A stretch of DNA of 17,259 nt from positions 1 to 17,259 of the forward strand of contig CAZMBO010000031.1 of the NCBI GenBank assembly GCA_964564655.1, read 5' to 3'. Source of the DNA: UBA8687 sp964564655. GTDB lineage: Bacteria > Nitrospinota > Nitrospinia > Nitrospinales > VA-1. This document shows positions 8,157-15,713 of the stretch, in pieces. The position numbers and the translations under genes are program-made. The first letter of the stretch is position 1; each line of letters begins with the position of its first letter. The notes under the pieces were generated by a model, which was not told the DNA's origin, did no database searches, and saw only the letters and a list, made by a program, of their open reading frames with translations.

Positions 8157-8256
8157 NNNNNNNNNNNNNNNNNNNNNNNNNNNNNNNNNNNNNNNNNNNN
8201 NNNNNNNNNNNNNNNNNNNNNNNNNNNNNNNNNNNNNNNNNNNNNNNNNNNNNNNN
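8157..8256. other. Scaffold gap (100 N)
   Basis: A run of exactly 100 N of unknown true length. It interrupts the LysM gene just at the end of the LysM domain and leaves the frame 7900-8156 without its beginning. Confidence 0.95.
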
Positions 8257-8507
8257 TTTCCAGGATAAATCAGGTCCGGATTATCAAGGCCATTGATCAA
8301 TGCCAACTTTTTAACGTCAGCATTGCACTGTTTAGCAATTTGCCAGAGGCTTTCATTCTTCTGAACAGTATGGTTGATATAATTGGATAGCTTATAAGCA
8401 AGGCTGCCTTGAAAAACCTCCATTCTTGAATTGGCGAAAGAAAACTCGGTGATGAACAGGGGCATCAGGAGAAAAGTCAAAAACGTCCTAATTGAGATTG
8501 CTTTCAT
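8257..8507 (-). CDS. Exported LysM-domain protein (3' part in gap)
   Basis: 83 residues are visible. A signal peptide (MKAISIRTFLTFLLMPLF, cleavage probably near FANS at 24-27) is followed by a LysM domain from about residue 46: HTVQKNESLWQIAKQCNADV, then LALINGLDNPDLIYPG. The YPG at 81-83 is the usual start of the last LysM strand, so the domain is almost complete when the gap begins. LysM domains bind N-acetylglucosamine-containing glycan such as peptidoglycan. The effector domain, if any (peptidase, amidase, scaffold), is lost in the gap. A weak AAAGG lies upstream of the ATG. The gene is divergent from the SUMF1-type gene at 8709 and shares a 201-bp intergenic region that contains one CTTGTTCGAGA motif. 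Confidence 0.85.
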
Positions 8508-8609
8508 TTAATCAAAACCTTTTAAAAATAAAACTACTATTTAAAAGTACAATTTTTTTTTGAATTTTTCTACTGAAATAGGACTAAAATAAAATTAAAT
8601 TTGGTTAAT

Positions 8610-8620
8610 CTTGTTCGAGA
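8610..8620 (+). promoter_or_regulatory. CTTGTTCGAGA motif in a divergent promoter region
   Basis: An exact 11-bp copy in the very AT-rich region 8508-8708 between the divergent LysM and SUMF1-type genes. The flank GGTTAAT before it matches GGTTGAC at 6916-6922. No second arm is present here. Placement between two divergent genes would let one bound regulator affect both; this is inference. Confidence 0.45.
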
Positions 8621-8708
8621 AGTATTTCTAGGCTTATTTAGTGCTTAGTAAAAGAAATTCTTTTAGTTTGAATGCTAACCAGTCCCACCCATAACTTTGG
8701 TAAAAAAT

Positions 8709-9341
8709 ATGATGCAGTGGTTTTTAATATCCATCTCGCTTTGCATCTTTTCTCCCATTTATACATTTGCTCAAACAGAAAATGATATGGCATCGATACC
8801 TTCCGGAAAACTAAAGGTTAGAACAGAACATGGCGGCAAAGAAATATTCGTTGAAAAGTTTTTTATGGATCGTTTTGAGGTTACTCAAGAATCTTATGAA
8901 AAAATTATTGGAACGAATTTGTCATTTTTTAAAGATAATCAACGCCCTGTTGAAAAAGTTAACTGGTTTGAAGCGATGGAATATTGCCGACGTATTGGAA
9001 AGCGTTTGCCAAGTGAGTGGGAATGGGAATGGGCTGCACGCTCAGGAACTAAATCAAAATTTTACTGGGGAAAAGGAGACCCAAAATTGTACGGTTGGTT
9101 TAAAGAAAACGCAGAAAAAAAGACTCACCCTGTAGGTAAAAAGCTTCCAAACTCCTATGGTTTATTTGATATGGCAGGAAATGTTTGGGAGTGGACGGAT
9201 AGTAACCGTATAACAACTGGAGGGAAAGTACTTAAAGGAGGGTCCTGGCGAAATTCAATGCAATCTATGCAATCTTCTAAGTGGATCACAAGTTTGCCAA
9301 TACATAGATTTCATTATGTAGGTTTTCGTTGCGTTCGTTAA
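8709..9341 (+). CDS. Exported SUMF1/FGE-fold protein
   Basis: A 210-aa protein from the ATG at 8709; a TTG at 8697 would add four residues, and neither start has a clear ribosome site. An N-terminal signal sequence (MMQWFLISISLCIFSPIYTFAQ) is followed by a formylglycine-generating-enzyme-type C-lectin-like domain: FFMDRFEVTQESYEKI, RPVEKVNWFEAMEYCRRIGKR, LPSEWEWEWAARSG, YGLFDMAGNVWEWTD, LKGGSWRN and the terminal GFRCVR. True sulfatase-activating FGE uses two active-site cysteines near the C-terminus in a C-x4-C arrangement. Only the single GFRC cysteine is present here, so formylglycine formation is unlikely. The domain is also short for the family. It may serve as a binding module or non-canonical enzyme in the periplasm. 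No sulfatase gene is nearby. Confidence 0.88.
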   Translation: MMQWFLISISLCIFSPIYTFAQTENDMASIPSGKLKVRTEHGGKEIFVEKFFMDRFEVTQESYEKIIGTNLSFFKDNQRPVEKVNWFEAMEYCRRIGKRLPSEWEWEWAARSGTKSKFYWGKGDPKLYGWFKENAEKKTHPVGKKLPNSYGLFDMAGNVWEWTDSNRITTGGKVLKGGSWRNSMQSMQSSKWITSLPIHRFHYVGFRCVR

Positions 9342-9351
9342 AGCGTAAAAA

Positions 9352-9451
9352 NNNNNNNNNNNNNNNNNNNNNNNNNNNNNNNNNNNNNNNNNNNNNNNNN
9401 NNNNNNNNNNNNNNNNNNNNNNNNNNNNNNNNNNNNNNNNNNNNNNNNNNN
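9352..9451. other. Scaffold gap (100 N)
   Basis: A run of exactly 100 N of unknown true length, starting 10 bp after the stop codon of the SUMF1-type gene and ending at or inside the next small gene. Confidence 0.95.
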
Positions 9452-9653
9452 GTACGTGAAGAAGTTTACCGAAGCAGGTATGGCCTTGCTCGCACTCGGG
9501 ATAGTTATGCAAGTCCTTTTTGGTAAAGCTGTTCCGTTTGTGGGAGGGGACATTGTCGGTAATATCACAGCTATTGTTGGAACGCTTGGTGCGCAGGGTG
9601 TGGTTGGCCTTGCTGCTGTTGGAGTGATTTATGCTATTTTTAATAGATCATAA
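9452..9653 (+). CDS. Small glycine-rich membrane protein (5' end uncertain)
   Basis: About 65 residues ending in a TAA at 9651-9653. A GTG at 9456 could be the start (MKKFTEAGMALLALG), but the frame is open into the gap so the true start may be missing. There are two hydrophobic helices (AGMALLALGIVMQVLF and GVVGLAAVGVIYAIF) separated by GKAVPFVGGDIVGNITAIVG, which is Gly-rich and may be a third membrane-embedded segment. It ends in a short basic FNRS. The size and topology resemble holins and other small membrane-perturbing or accessory proteins, but no family is recognised. Confidence 0.65.
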
Positions 9654-9661
9654 ATAAACAC

Positions 9662-9725
9662 TGCCATGAAGCGACTGTTTTTCAGATTTACCATTATTTG
9701 CTGAAACTACAGTCGTTTCATGGCA
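9662..9725. repeat. Long imperfect hairpin after the small membrane protein gene
   Basis: TGCCATGAAGCGACTGT (9662-9678) pairs with ACAGTCGTTTCATGGCA (9709-9725), 17 bp with one G-U wobble. An inner stem TTTCAG (9680-9685) / CTGAAA (9701-9706) follows across a small internal loop, leaving a 15-nt loop. The structure begins 8 bp after the TAA. It may act as a terminator or transcript-stabilising 3' hairpin, but no T-run follows on the plus strand. It could also be a REP-like palindrome. Confidence 0.6.
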
Positions 9726-9942
9726 CATATCTGCCGTGATGACTTATGTTTACGTTAGTAAATTTTAATCACTCATCCACTCTCTCCTCGCTCTCCTCTT
9801 TTTCTTAAAGATCAAGTAACCTCCTAAACTTTACATTGACAGACATCAGTTTCTCTATTTATGGATGGATTAAGATATTTTATGTTATCTGTTAGTAGCA
9901 AGGGGGTATTACAACGGTTTGATACTAAAATATAATTTATAA

Positions 9943-9953
9943 TCTCGAACAAG
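9943..9953 (-). promoter_or_regulatory. CTTGTTCGAGA motif upstream of the antiporter gene
   Basis: TCTCGAACAAG on the plus strand is the exact reverse complement of the copies at 6922 and 8610. It lies about 170 bp upstream of the antiporter start codon in an AT-rich tract. The single copy has no second arm nearby. Confidence 0.45.
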
Positions 9954-10014
9954 ACTGTGTGTATGGCAGGTGTAAAATAAAATTGAAAAGCTGATTACCT
10001 GTAAAGGCTCATAG

Positions 10015-10095
10015 TTTTCATCTGGTGGCGGTGCTACAAATTTTTATCACCCTAACCAAGTTACAGAGCTTAAGAAGAAATTAAAGAATAAATAA
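10015..10095 (+). pseudogene. Possible C-terminal remnant of a degraded gene
   Basis: From just after an in-frame TAG (10012-10014) to a TAA (10093-10095), the frame reads FSSGGGATNFYHPNQVTELK and ends in a lysine-rich tail (KKLKNK). This has protein-like composition, but there is no start codon. The 12 codons before the TAG, back to a TAA at 9973-9975, also look protein-like (KIEKLITCKGS). One reading is a decayed small gene with an internal stop; another is chance. It does not match anything I recognise. Confidence 0.25.
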
Positions 10096-10123
10096 ACACA
10101 TTAGAATTTACAGTGAGGATCTT

Positions 10124-11386
10124 ATGTTAGAAATCCCTGCCATTTTGCTAACTTGTGTAGCCATATTTGGTTATATAAATTACCGCTACCTAAAACTTCC
10201 ATTGACCGTAGGCTTAGCAATAATAGCTTTGCTAAGCACAATGTTGATAACGCTTATTGATAATGTTGCGCCACACTTAGGCGTTTTAAGTGTATTAAGA
10301 CATTTGTTAGAAAATATTGATTTTAATAGAACTCTAATGGAAGGGATGTTGTGTTTTTTGTTGTTTGCGGGGGCTTTGCATATAAACTTTGATGACTTAT
10401 TGAAATCTAAATTCCATGTAAGTGCTCTAGCTAGTTTTGGTGTTCTAATATCAACTTTAATTAATGGGTTCGGCTTTTATTTATTAACACAATTTTTTGG
10501 GTTTAATTTAGATATCATTACTTGTTTTCTTTTTGGTGTAATTGTGTCACCGACAGACCCTGTTGCAGTTATGTCAGTTTTGAAACGCATAAAAATACCT
10601 ACCCGACTTAAAACAACTATAGCAGGAGAAAGCTTGTTTAATGATGGTTTTGTCGTTGTTCTATATTCAATTCTAGTAACAATAATATTTGGAGAATCGA
10701 CAAATCAACAAGAGTCAATGAATGTAGTAAAAGTTATCAGTATATTTATGCGGGAAGCTGTTGGCGGAGCTATTTTAGGTTTAATTGCAGGTTATTTGGC
10801 ATTTATTTTATTAAAGAAAATTGATGATTATATTATTGAAATTATAACAACTCTTGCGCTCGTAACGGGTGCTTACAGCTTATCATCATACCTTCATATC
10901 TCTGGGCCTATTGCAATGGTTGTTTCGGGTATTTTTATTGGGAATACTGGTTTACAACTTGCTATGAGCGAATCAACAAGAGAACATGTTACTAGTTTTT
11001 GGCACCTAATTGATGAAATATTAAATGCAGTTCTTTTCGTATTAATTGGTTTTGAGATCATAATGCTGTCAAATGTAAAGGAGGTTATCTTAATTAGTTT
11101 ATTTTCTATTTTAGTTTCACTATGTGGTCGCTGGTTAGCAGTTTTCATTCCAACAAAATGTTTGAATATTTTTGATAAAAAAGATAAAGGTACTGTTACC
11201 ATATTGACTTGGGCGGGGCTTAGGGGCGGCATTTCCGTTGCCTTAGCACTTGCATTGCCAACAAATATTGATAAACCAATTATTTTAACAGCTACTTATG
11301 CTGTGGTCCTTTTTACAATAATAATTCAAGGGTTATCAATCGAATATTTAATTAAGTATGTATATAAAGAAAGGCAAGACTCTTAA
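10124..11386 (+). CDS. CPA1-family Na+(K+)/H+ antiporter, NhaP type
   Basis: A 420-aa inner-membrane protein with about 12 hydrophobic segments. It exchanges a cytoplasmic monovalent cation for protons and so serves pH and salt homeostasis. CPA1 signatures are intact: FLLFAGALHINFDDL at 78-92, SPTDPVAVM at 142-150, GESLFNDG at 168-175 with the ion-binding Asn173-Asp174 pair, SGPIAMVVSGIFIGN at 260-274, and WAGLRGGISVALAL at 363-376 with the conserved Arg367. There is no long C-terminal regulatory tail. The ATG has GAGGA four bases upstream. Its sequence appears more AT-rich than the genes on either side, as judged by eye on sample lines, which may point to separate acquisition. The next gene starts 2 nt after its stop. 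Which cation it transports cannot be read from the sequence. Confidence 0.93.
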   Translation: MLEIPAILLTCVAIFGYINYRYLKLPLTVGLAIIALLSTMLITLIDNVAPHLGVLSVLRHLLENIDFNRTLMEGMLCFLLFAGALHINFDDLLKSKFHVSALASFGVLISTLINGFGFYLLTQFFGFNLDIITCFLFGVIVSPTDPVAVMSVLKRIKIPTRLKTTIAGESLFNDGFVVVLYSILVTIIFGESTNQQESMNVVKVISIFMREAVGGAILGLIAGYLAFILLKKIDDYIIEIITTLALVTGAYSLSSYLHISGPIAMVVSGIFIGNTGLQLAMSESTREHVTSFWHLIDEILNAVLFVLIGFEIIMLSNVKEVILISLFSILVSLCGRWLAVFIPTKCLNIFDKKDKGTVTILTWAGLRGGISVALALALPTNIDKPIILTATYAVVLFTIIIQGLSIEYLIKYVYKERQDS

Positions 11387-11388
11387 TA

Positions 11389-12888
11389 GTGGACAATTCT
11401 TCAGCCCCAAGGCTTTCCAAAACTACAGATTCTCAAGCTAAGTCCATCCGTCCCTCAAAAATATTATTAGGAATCTTTTTTATTGCACTGGCTATACGCC
11501 TGTGGGGGGTGACCAATCCTCTATTAGATTTTCATGCCTGGCGACAGACCTTGACCGCTACAATTGCTTATAATTTTTATGCCGATGGAATGAACTTTAT
11601 CACTCCTAGGCTAAACATGATAGATTCAATATTTCATTTTGAATTTCCTCTTTATACCTATCTCGTTGCACTTCTATATAAAATTTTTGGTTTTGATGAA
11701 ATTTTAGGCCGTCTAGTAGCAATTGCCTTTAGCATGGGCTCGATCTGGTTTCTTTATCTTTTAGGAAAACGCTATTTCGACGAAACTTCCGCCCTTGTGG
11801 CTTGTGGACTTTTTGCTGTACTCCCTTTCAGTGTTTATTACTCGCGTACCTTTATGCCCGAGTCAGCCATGATTTTCTTCTCCATTTCAATGGTATATAT
11901 GTTTGCCCGTTGGCTCGATACCAGAAAATGGAGCCACTTTATTCTTGCTTCACTTTTTTCAACACTCGCCTTTTTGGTTAAACTTCCGACTCTCTATATG
12001 GGAGCGCCCCTCCTATTCTTGGCTTGGAACAAATTTCGAGGAAAAATTTTCTACCAGCCCTTATTGTATATATTTGTAATAGCAATCCTGATTCCCCCTA
12101 CGCTCTGGTACAGCTACATTGCCAGACTCCAGTTTGAAACCTATGGGGGCTCCAACGTTTGGTTGGATATGCTAAAAGACTATGAAGTTCTCTTTACCCT
12201 TAGGTATTGGAAACTTATTTTTGTGACCCGACTGATCGAAAAAATGTTCGCTTTCACCGTTTTCCCTTTTGTAGTCTTAGGGATGAGAGCATATACCTCA
12301 AACAAGGAAAACCATGTCCTTCATATTTGGTTCTTTTCCATCTGTTTATATTTTGTAATTGCTGCCAAATATAATTTTATTCATGAATACTATCAAGTAC
12401 CGATAATTCCAGTTGGATGCCTATTTGCAGGAAAATTTATAGCGGACTTTTATCGAAAGAATACTTCAGGGGATGGCTACAAAAGTGGAAAGCTCTGGCT
12501 CGTAACACTCATGATTATCTTTATTCCCATTCATTCTATTTACAAACTTAATGGTAGATTAAATTATAATGACACCTGGTTAGAAATCAGTGCTGCAGTT
12601 CAACAAAAAACAGTAAGAACAGATCGCTTAATTTTGGAAGAGGCGGTTTCAAATCCTAGAATTTTTTATTACAGTCAAAGAAAAGGTTGGGGATTCTCAA
12701 TATTTGATAAATTAAAGCCTTTAACGCCCTCACGTTTGGAAGCTCTCATTAAAAAGGGCGCCACCCACTACGTTATGGCCTCTAAACCTAATAAAATTAA
12801 CCCTGAAATGCATTCTTTCCTGAAATCAAACTACCAACTTATACTTCAGGAAGAACATGTCACTATTTTTAAATTAAGTGAGAATTGA
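11389..12888 (+). CDS. Membrane glycosyltransferase, GT39/ArnT-like (PMT_2 superfamily)
   Basis: A 499-aa polytopic protein that would transfer a sugar from a polyprenyl-phosphate donor to a periplasmic acceptor. After a polar N-terminus of about 24 residues come a membrane helix and the first periplasmic loop with DFHAWRQ at 47-53, a recurrent motif in GT39-type enzymes, whose loop carries the catalytic Asp. Further family-like segments are PFSVYYSRTFMPESAM and FLVKLPTLYMGAP, then eight or so more membrane helices and a soluble C-terminal domain of about 110 residues. The start is a GTG 2 nt after the antiporter stop; the nearest AAAGG is about 14 bases upstream, so coupling to the antiporter is likely. 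Acceptor and donor are unknown. The convergent nucleotide-sugar operon downstream suggests surface glycan or lipid modification. Confidence 0.82.
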   Translation: MDNSSAPRLSKTTDSQAKSIRPSKILLGIFFIALAIRLWGVTNPLLDFHAWRQTLTATIAYNFYADGMNFITPRLNMIDSIFHFEFPLYTYLVALLYKIFGFDEILGRLVAIAFSMGSIWFLYLLGKRYFDETSALVACGLFAVLPFSVYYSRTFMPESAMIFFSISMVYMFARWLDTRKWSHFILASLFSTLAFLVKLPTLYMGAPLLFLAWNKFRGKIFYQPLLYIFVIAILIPPTLWYSYIARLQFETYGGSNVWLDMLKDYEVLFTLRYWKLIFVTRLIEKMFAFTVFPFVVLGMRAYTSNKENHVLHIWFFSICLYFVIAAKYNFIHEYYQVPIIPVGCLFAGKFIADFYRKNTSGDGYKSGKLWLVTLMIIFIPIHSIYKLNGRLNYNDTWLEISAAVQQKTVRTDRLILEEAVSNPRIFYYSQRKGWGFSIFDKLKPLTPSRLEALIKKGATHYVMASKPNKINPEMHSFLKSNYQLILQEEHVTIFKLSEN

Positions 12889-12988
12889 AATATAAATCAT
12901 GGCAACTGCTAAATATTCTTAAGGACAATTATGACCTACGCTGGATTCTAATAATAGGAGCAGGTGCATCAACCAAGCTTAAGGCATA

Positions 12989-14062
12989 CTAACTCCCCAT
13001 ATTTAACCGCTGACGCAAACCTTCAAATATTTCCCGCATAATCCCTTCCATATTGTATTGGTAATTCCAATCAGGGTAGTCTGCTTTAAATCGGCTTACA
13101 TCACTGACCCACCAAATATGATCTCCAAAGCGGTTTTTGTCTTCATAATCCCACAAAAGAGTATTACCTGAAATGTCTTCACACATCTTGATAGCCTCAA
13201 GCATAGAACTATTACTATATCGACCACCTCCAATATTATAAACTTTTGCAACCTTTGGATTTTTATAGAAATGGTATAATGCCCTCACAAGGTCAATGCT
13301 ATGTATATTGTCGCGAACCTGCTTCCCTTTATACCCAAATACGGTGTATGGTTTTTTCTGCATAGTACATATCATCAAGTAGGAAAGAAAACCATGCAAC
13401 TCCGTCCCTGAATGAGCGGAACCTGTTAGGCACCCACCTCTAAAACAAGCTGTTTTTAGCCCAAAATATCTCCCGTACTCCTGCACCAATAGGTCTCCTG
13501 CCGCCTTAGAAACACCAAATAAACTATGGTTGCTTCCATCAATACTCATAGATTCATCGATCCCATTTTTATAAAATTGATGGCTGGGGTTCAATTCCCA
13601 TCTTGTTTCAAGTTCTTCAAGAGGAAGAGTATTAGCAATATCCCCATAAACTTTATTCGTAGACAAGTGGATGAAGACCGCTTCCGGACAAAACTTCCTG
13701 ACCATTTCAAGGAGAACCAGAGTTCCGTTAGCATTAACAGAAAAATCTTTTATGGGATCTTTTGCGGCCCAATCATGCGAAGGTTGTGCAGCTGCGTGAA
13801 TAACCAAATTAATCTCTTTTTCATACTCGCCAAACAAACCTCCCATTTCTTGTTCAGAACGAATATCTAAAGAGTAATGGAGGAAATCAGGAAACTCATC
13901 TTCCAATTGCATCCGATTCCACTCTGTTGAGGCTTCGTCGCCAAAAAACTTCTTTCGCATATCATTATCAACACCAATAACACGCATGCCTCTCTCAGAA
14001 AAAAAACGAACGGCTTCTGAACCTATTAATCCGGAAGAACCTGTAATGATTACTGTTTCCAA
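12989..14062 (-). CDS. NAD-dependent SDR epimerase, CDP-tyvelose/CDP-paratose 2-epimerase-like
   Basis: A 357-aa extended SDR enzyme for nucleotide-sugar modification in the cytoplasm. The Rossmann motif ITGSSGLIG is at 6-14, HAAAQPSHDW at 89-98, STNKVYGD at 134-141, then FRGGCLTGSAHSGTELHG at 207-224 and FGYKGKQVRDNIHS, a set characteristic of the CDP-tyvelose-2-epimerase-like branch. The usual YxxxK catalytic pair reads F182-GVS-K186: the lysine is kept and the tyrosine is replaced by phenylalanine. From memory, Phe here occurs in some members of this subfamily. The start codon is TTG, chosen because it puts the Rossmann motif at the normal distance and no ATG lies upstream before the previous stop. 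It begins 12 nt after the methyltransferase-glycosyltransferase gene, so the two form one operon. The exact substrate is inferred only. Confidence 0.88.
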   Translation of the reverse strand: METVIITGSSGLIGSEAVRFFSERGMRVIGVDNDMRKKFFGDEASTEWNRMQLEDEFPDFLHYSLDIRSEQEMGGLFGEYEKEINLVIHAAAQPSHDWAAKDPIKDFSVNANGTLVLLEMVRKFCPEAVFIHLSTNKVYGDIANTLPLEELETRWELNPSHQFYKNGIDESMSIDGSNHSLFGVSKAAGDLLVQEYGRYFGLKTACFRGGCLTGSAHSGTELHGFLSYLMICTMQKKPYTVFGYKGKQVRDNIHSIDLVRALYHFYKNPKVAKVYNIGGGRYSNSSMLEAIKMCEDISGNTLLWDYEDKNRFGDHIWWVSDVSRFKADYPDWNYQYNMEGIMREIFEGLRQRLNMGS

Positions 14063-14074
14063 TTTGCTCTCTAA

Positions 14075-15604
14075 TCAAGTCTTAATAGTTGATTTAACAG
14101 AAGGGTGAAGAACAATCCGCCTACCCATCCACTTTCTAAAAACTAGCCGAAATAATACTAGAGAATAATTCGGCCCGGTGCTCATTAAATTAAAACTTGA
14201 AAAACCCATATCTACTGAACGGTTGATCCATGAAATAGGTACTTCCTTCACCTTAAAACCAAGCAAGATTGGTTGCAAACCGGTCTCAGCATTAGCAGCA
14301 AAATCATTAGATTCTAAAACTAAACACTTCAGCACCTCTTTTCGCATTAACTTAAGATTATTAGTGACATCTCGGAAATGCCTCCCCAATAAAATGTTAG
14401 CTATAATATGAAATCCTCGGTTGGCCAGAATTTTAGTGAAAGCATAATTTAAAAGCACGCTGTCCCGCGAAAATCGGCTGCCTACCGCTACATCTGCTCC
14501 ATTAGCAATAGCATCAAATAACCCGGTAAGTTCAGGAAGCAAATGTTGAAAATCACAATCCATAGTGAGGACAAAATCCCCATTTGCCGCATCAAAGCCA
14601 TCCCTCAAAGCACGACCAACTCCATTGGGCATATTCCGACGAATCAATTTAATCCGCGAATCTTCAAGCGCTAAACTCTCAGTTACTTTCGCAGTTCCAT
14701 CTCGACTATTATCATCGACAACGATGATCTCTTTAATATAATCTCCGTAACAAGCTTGCAGATTCTCAATTAATGGAAGAATATTTAATTCTTCATTTCG
14801 GCTAGGAACCACCACTGACAGTCGACCCTTAAAACAATCATGCAGAGCCAGGCTGGACATGGAGCGTTTCCAATTTTCCTCTGCTGGTTTTTGCGCCCAG
14901 ATAAACAATGACCCCGCAAAGTTTCTCACATAAGGAAAATTCTCCAGAATCAAACTAAGATTTTGCATTGGCCAAAGTAGTATTTTCGGGAGCGGAGGAA
15001 ATAGAAAATCATAAGGAAGGATTTTTATTTTAATATAACCTATCTCAGAAAGTAGGGATGACAAATCAATGCGGTTTAAATATTGATTTTTTTTAGCCCT
15101 TTTAAAAAAGAAAAATAGTTTCGAAACTAGTCTTTTGACCTTGTGATAAGGGTTCCATGGGTTTGGATCAAACAATAGAATTTGTCCCCCCGGTTTTAAT
15201 AAACTCTTTAATTCAGATAATAACATTCCAGCGTTTTCGTCCGTCAATAATTGGTATCCAACAATAAAATCAAAACGGCGCTCACTGAGTTTTCCGGAGA
15301 AACTGTCTAAATGGATTCGTTCAATATTTTCAGGGAAACAGCCATGCTGGTTTCCTTCATACATTTCTTTATTAAAAATAGCAGCGCAGATGGGGTTGCG
15401 GTTTCCATTTGCTGCAGAAATTTCTCGGGTCCACTGACAAGAACCTGAACCTACTTCGAGAAGGCTGTTTTCTGGAAATAGATGAAAAAGGTGGCGCACC
15501 ATTTGAGCTCGCCATTTCAAACGAACAGGAAGAAAATAATCAACATTTTTCCAATAATCTTCTCTTAACCGTTCTTGTCTTTTCAGCGATTCAATCAGAT
15601 CCAT
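14075..15604 (-). CDS. SAM-dependent methyltransferase fused to a family 2 glycosyltransferase
   Basis: A 509-aa two-domain protein. Residues about 30-240 form a class I methyltransferase: LLEVGSGS at 48-55 (SAM-binding motif I), FDFIVGYQLL at 111-120 and LLKPGGQILLFDPNP at 135-149. Residues about 260-470 form a GT2 domain of the dolichol-phosphate-mannose-synthase type: LSVVVPSRNEELNI at 262-275, VVDDNSRDGT at 295-304, the DxD-like DCDFQH at 349-354, and GSRFSRDS at 375-382. No C-terminal membrane helices are obvious, so this is the soluble or peripheral form. It probably builds a polyprenyl-phosphate sugar or glycan chain while the first domain methylates a sugar or acceptor. It is the middle gene of the glycan operon. 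The start has no strong ribosome site. Confidence 0.87.
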   Translation of the reverse strand: MDLIESLKRQERLREDYWKNVDYFLPVRLKWRAQMVRHLFHLFPENSLLEVGSGSCQWTREISAANGNRNPICAAIFNKEMYEGNQHGCFPENIERIHLDSFSGKLSERRFDFIVGYQLLTDENAGMLLSELKSLLKPGGQILLFDPNPWNPYHKVKRLVSKLFFFFKRAKKNQYLNRIDLSSLLSEIGYIKIKILPYDFLFPPLPKILLWPMQNLSLILENFPYVRNFAGSLFIWAQKPAEENWKRSMSSLALHDCFKGRLSVVVPSRNEELNILPLIENLQACYGDYIKEIIVVDDNSRDGTAKVTESLALEDSRIKLIRRNMPNGVGRALRDGFDAANGDFVLTMDCDFQHLLPELTGLFDAIANGADVAVGSRFSRDSVLLNYAFTKILANRGFHIIANILLGRHFRDVTNNLKLMRKEVLKCLVLESNDFAANAETGLQPILLGFKVKEVPISWINRSVDMGFSSFNLMSTGPNYSLVLFRLVFRKWMGRRIVLHPSVKSTIKT

Positions 15605-15713
15605 TTCAAACCATTTATCATTAATAACCTAATTCAAATGTTATACATGGAAAACTTAGGTAAGACAGAATATAAAGCATTAGATTTAGAAGGATCAAGC
15701 CCTCTCGAAGGGA

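Larger units (their letters stand above)
9726..10123. other. Intergenic stretch without an intact gene
   Basis: AT-rich sequence between the hairpin and the antiporter gene. It holds one CTTGTTCGAGA motif on the minus strand (9943-9953) and a short coding-like fragment (10015-10095), and at its right end GTGAGGA (10113-10119) as the ribosome site of the antiporter. A TTGACA at 9836-9841 has no good -10 box at the right spacing. Nothing else was recognised. Confidence 0.6.

Noticed and set aside
9836..9864. TTGACA as a -35 box for the antiporter
   Set aside because: At 17-bp spacing the -10 position is TTATGG, a poor match, and the distance to the start codon is about 260 bp.
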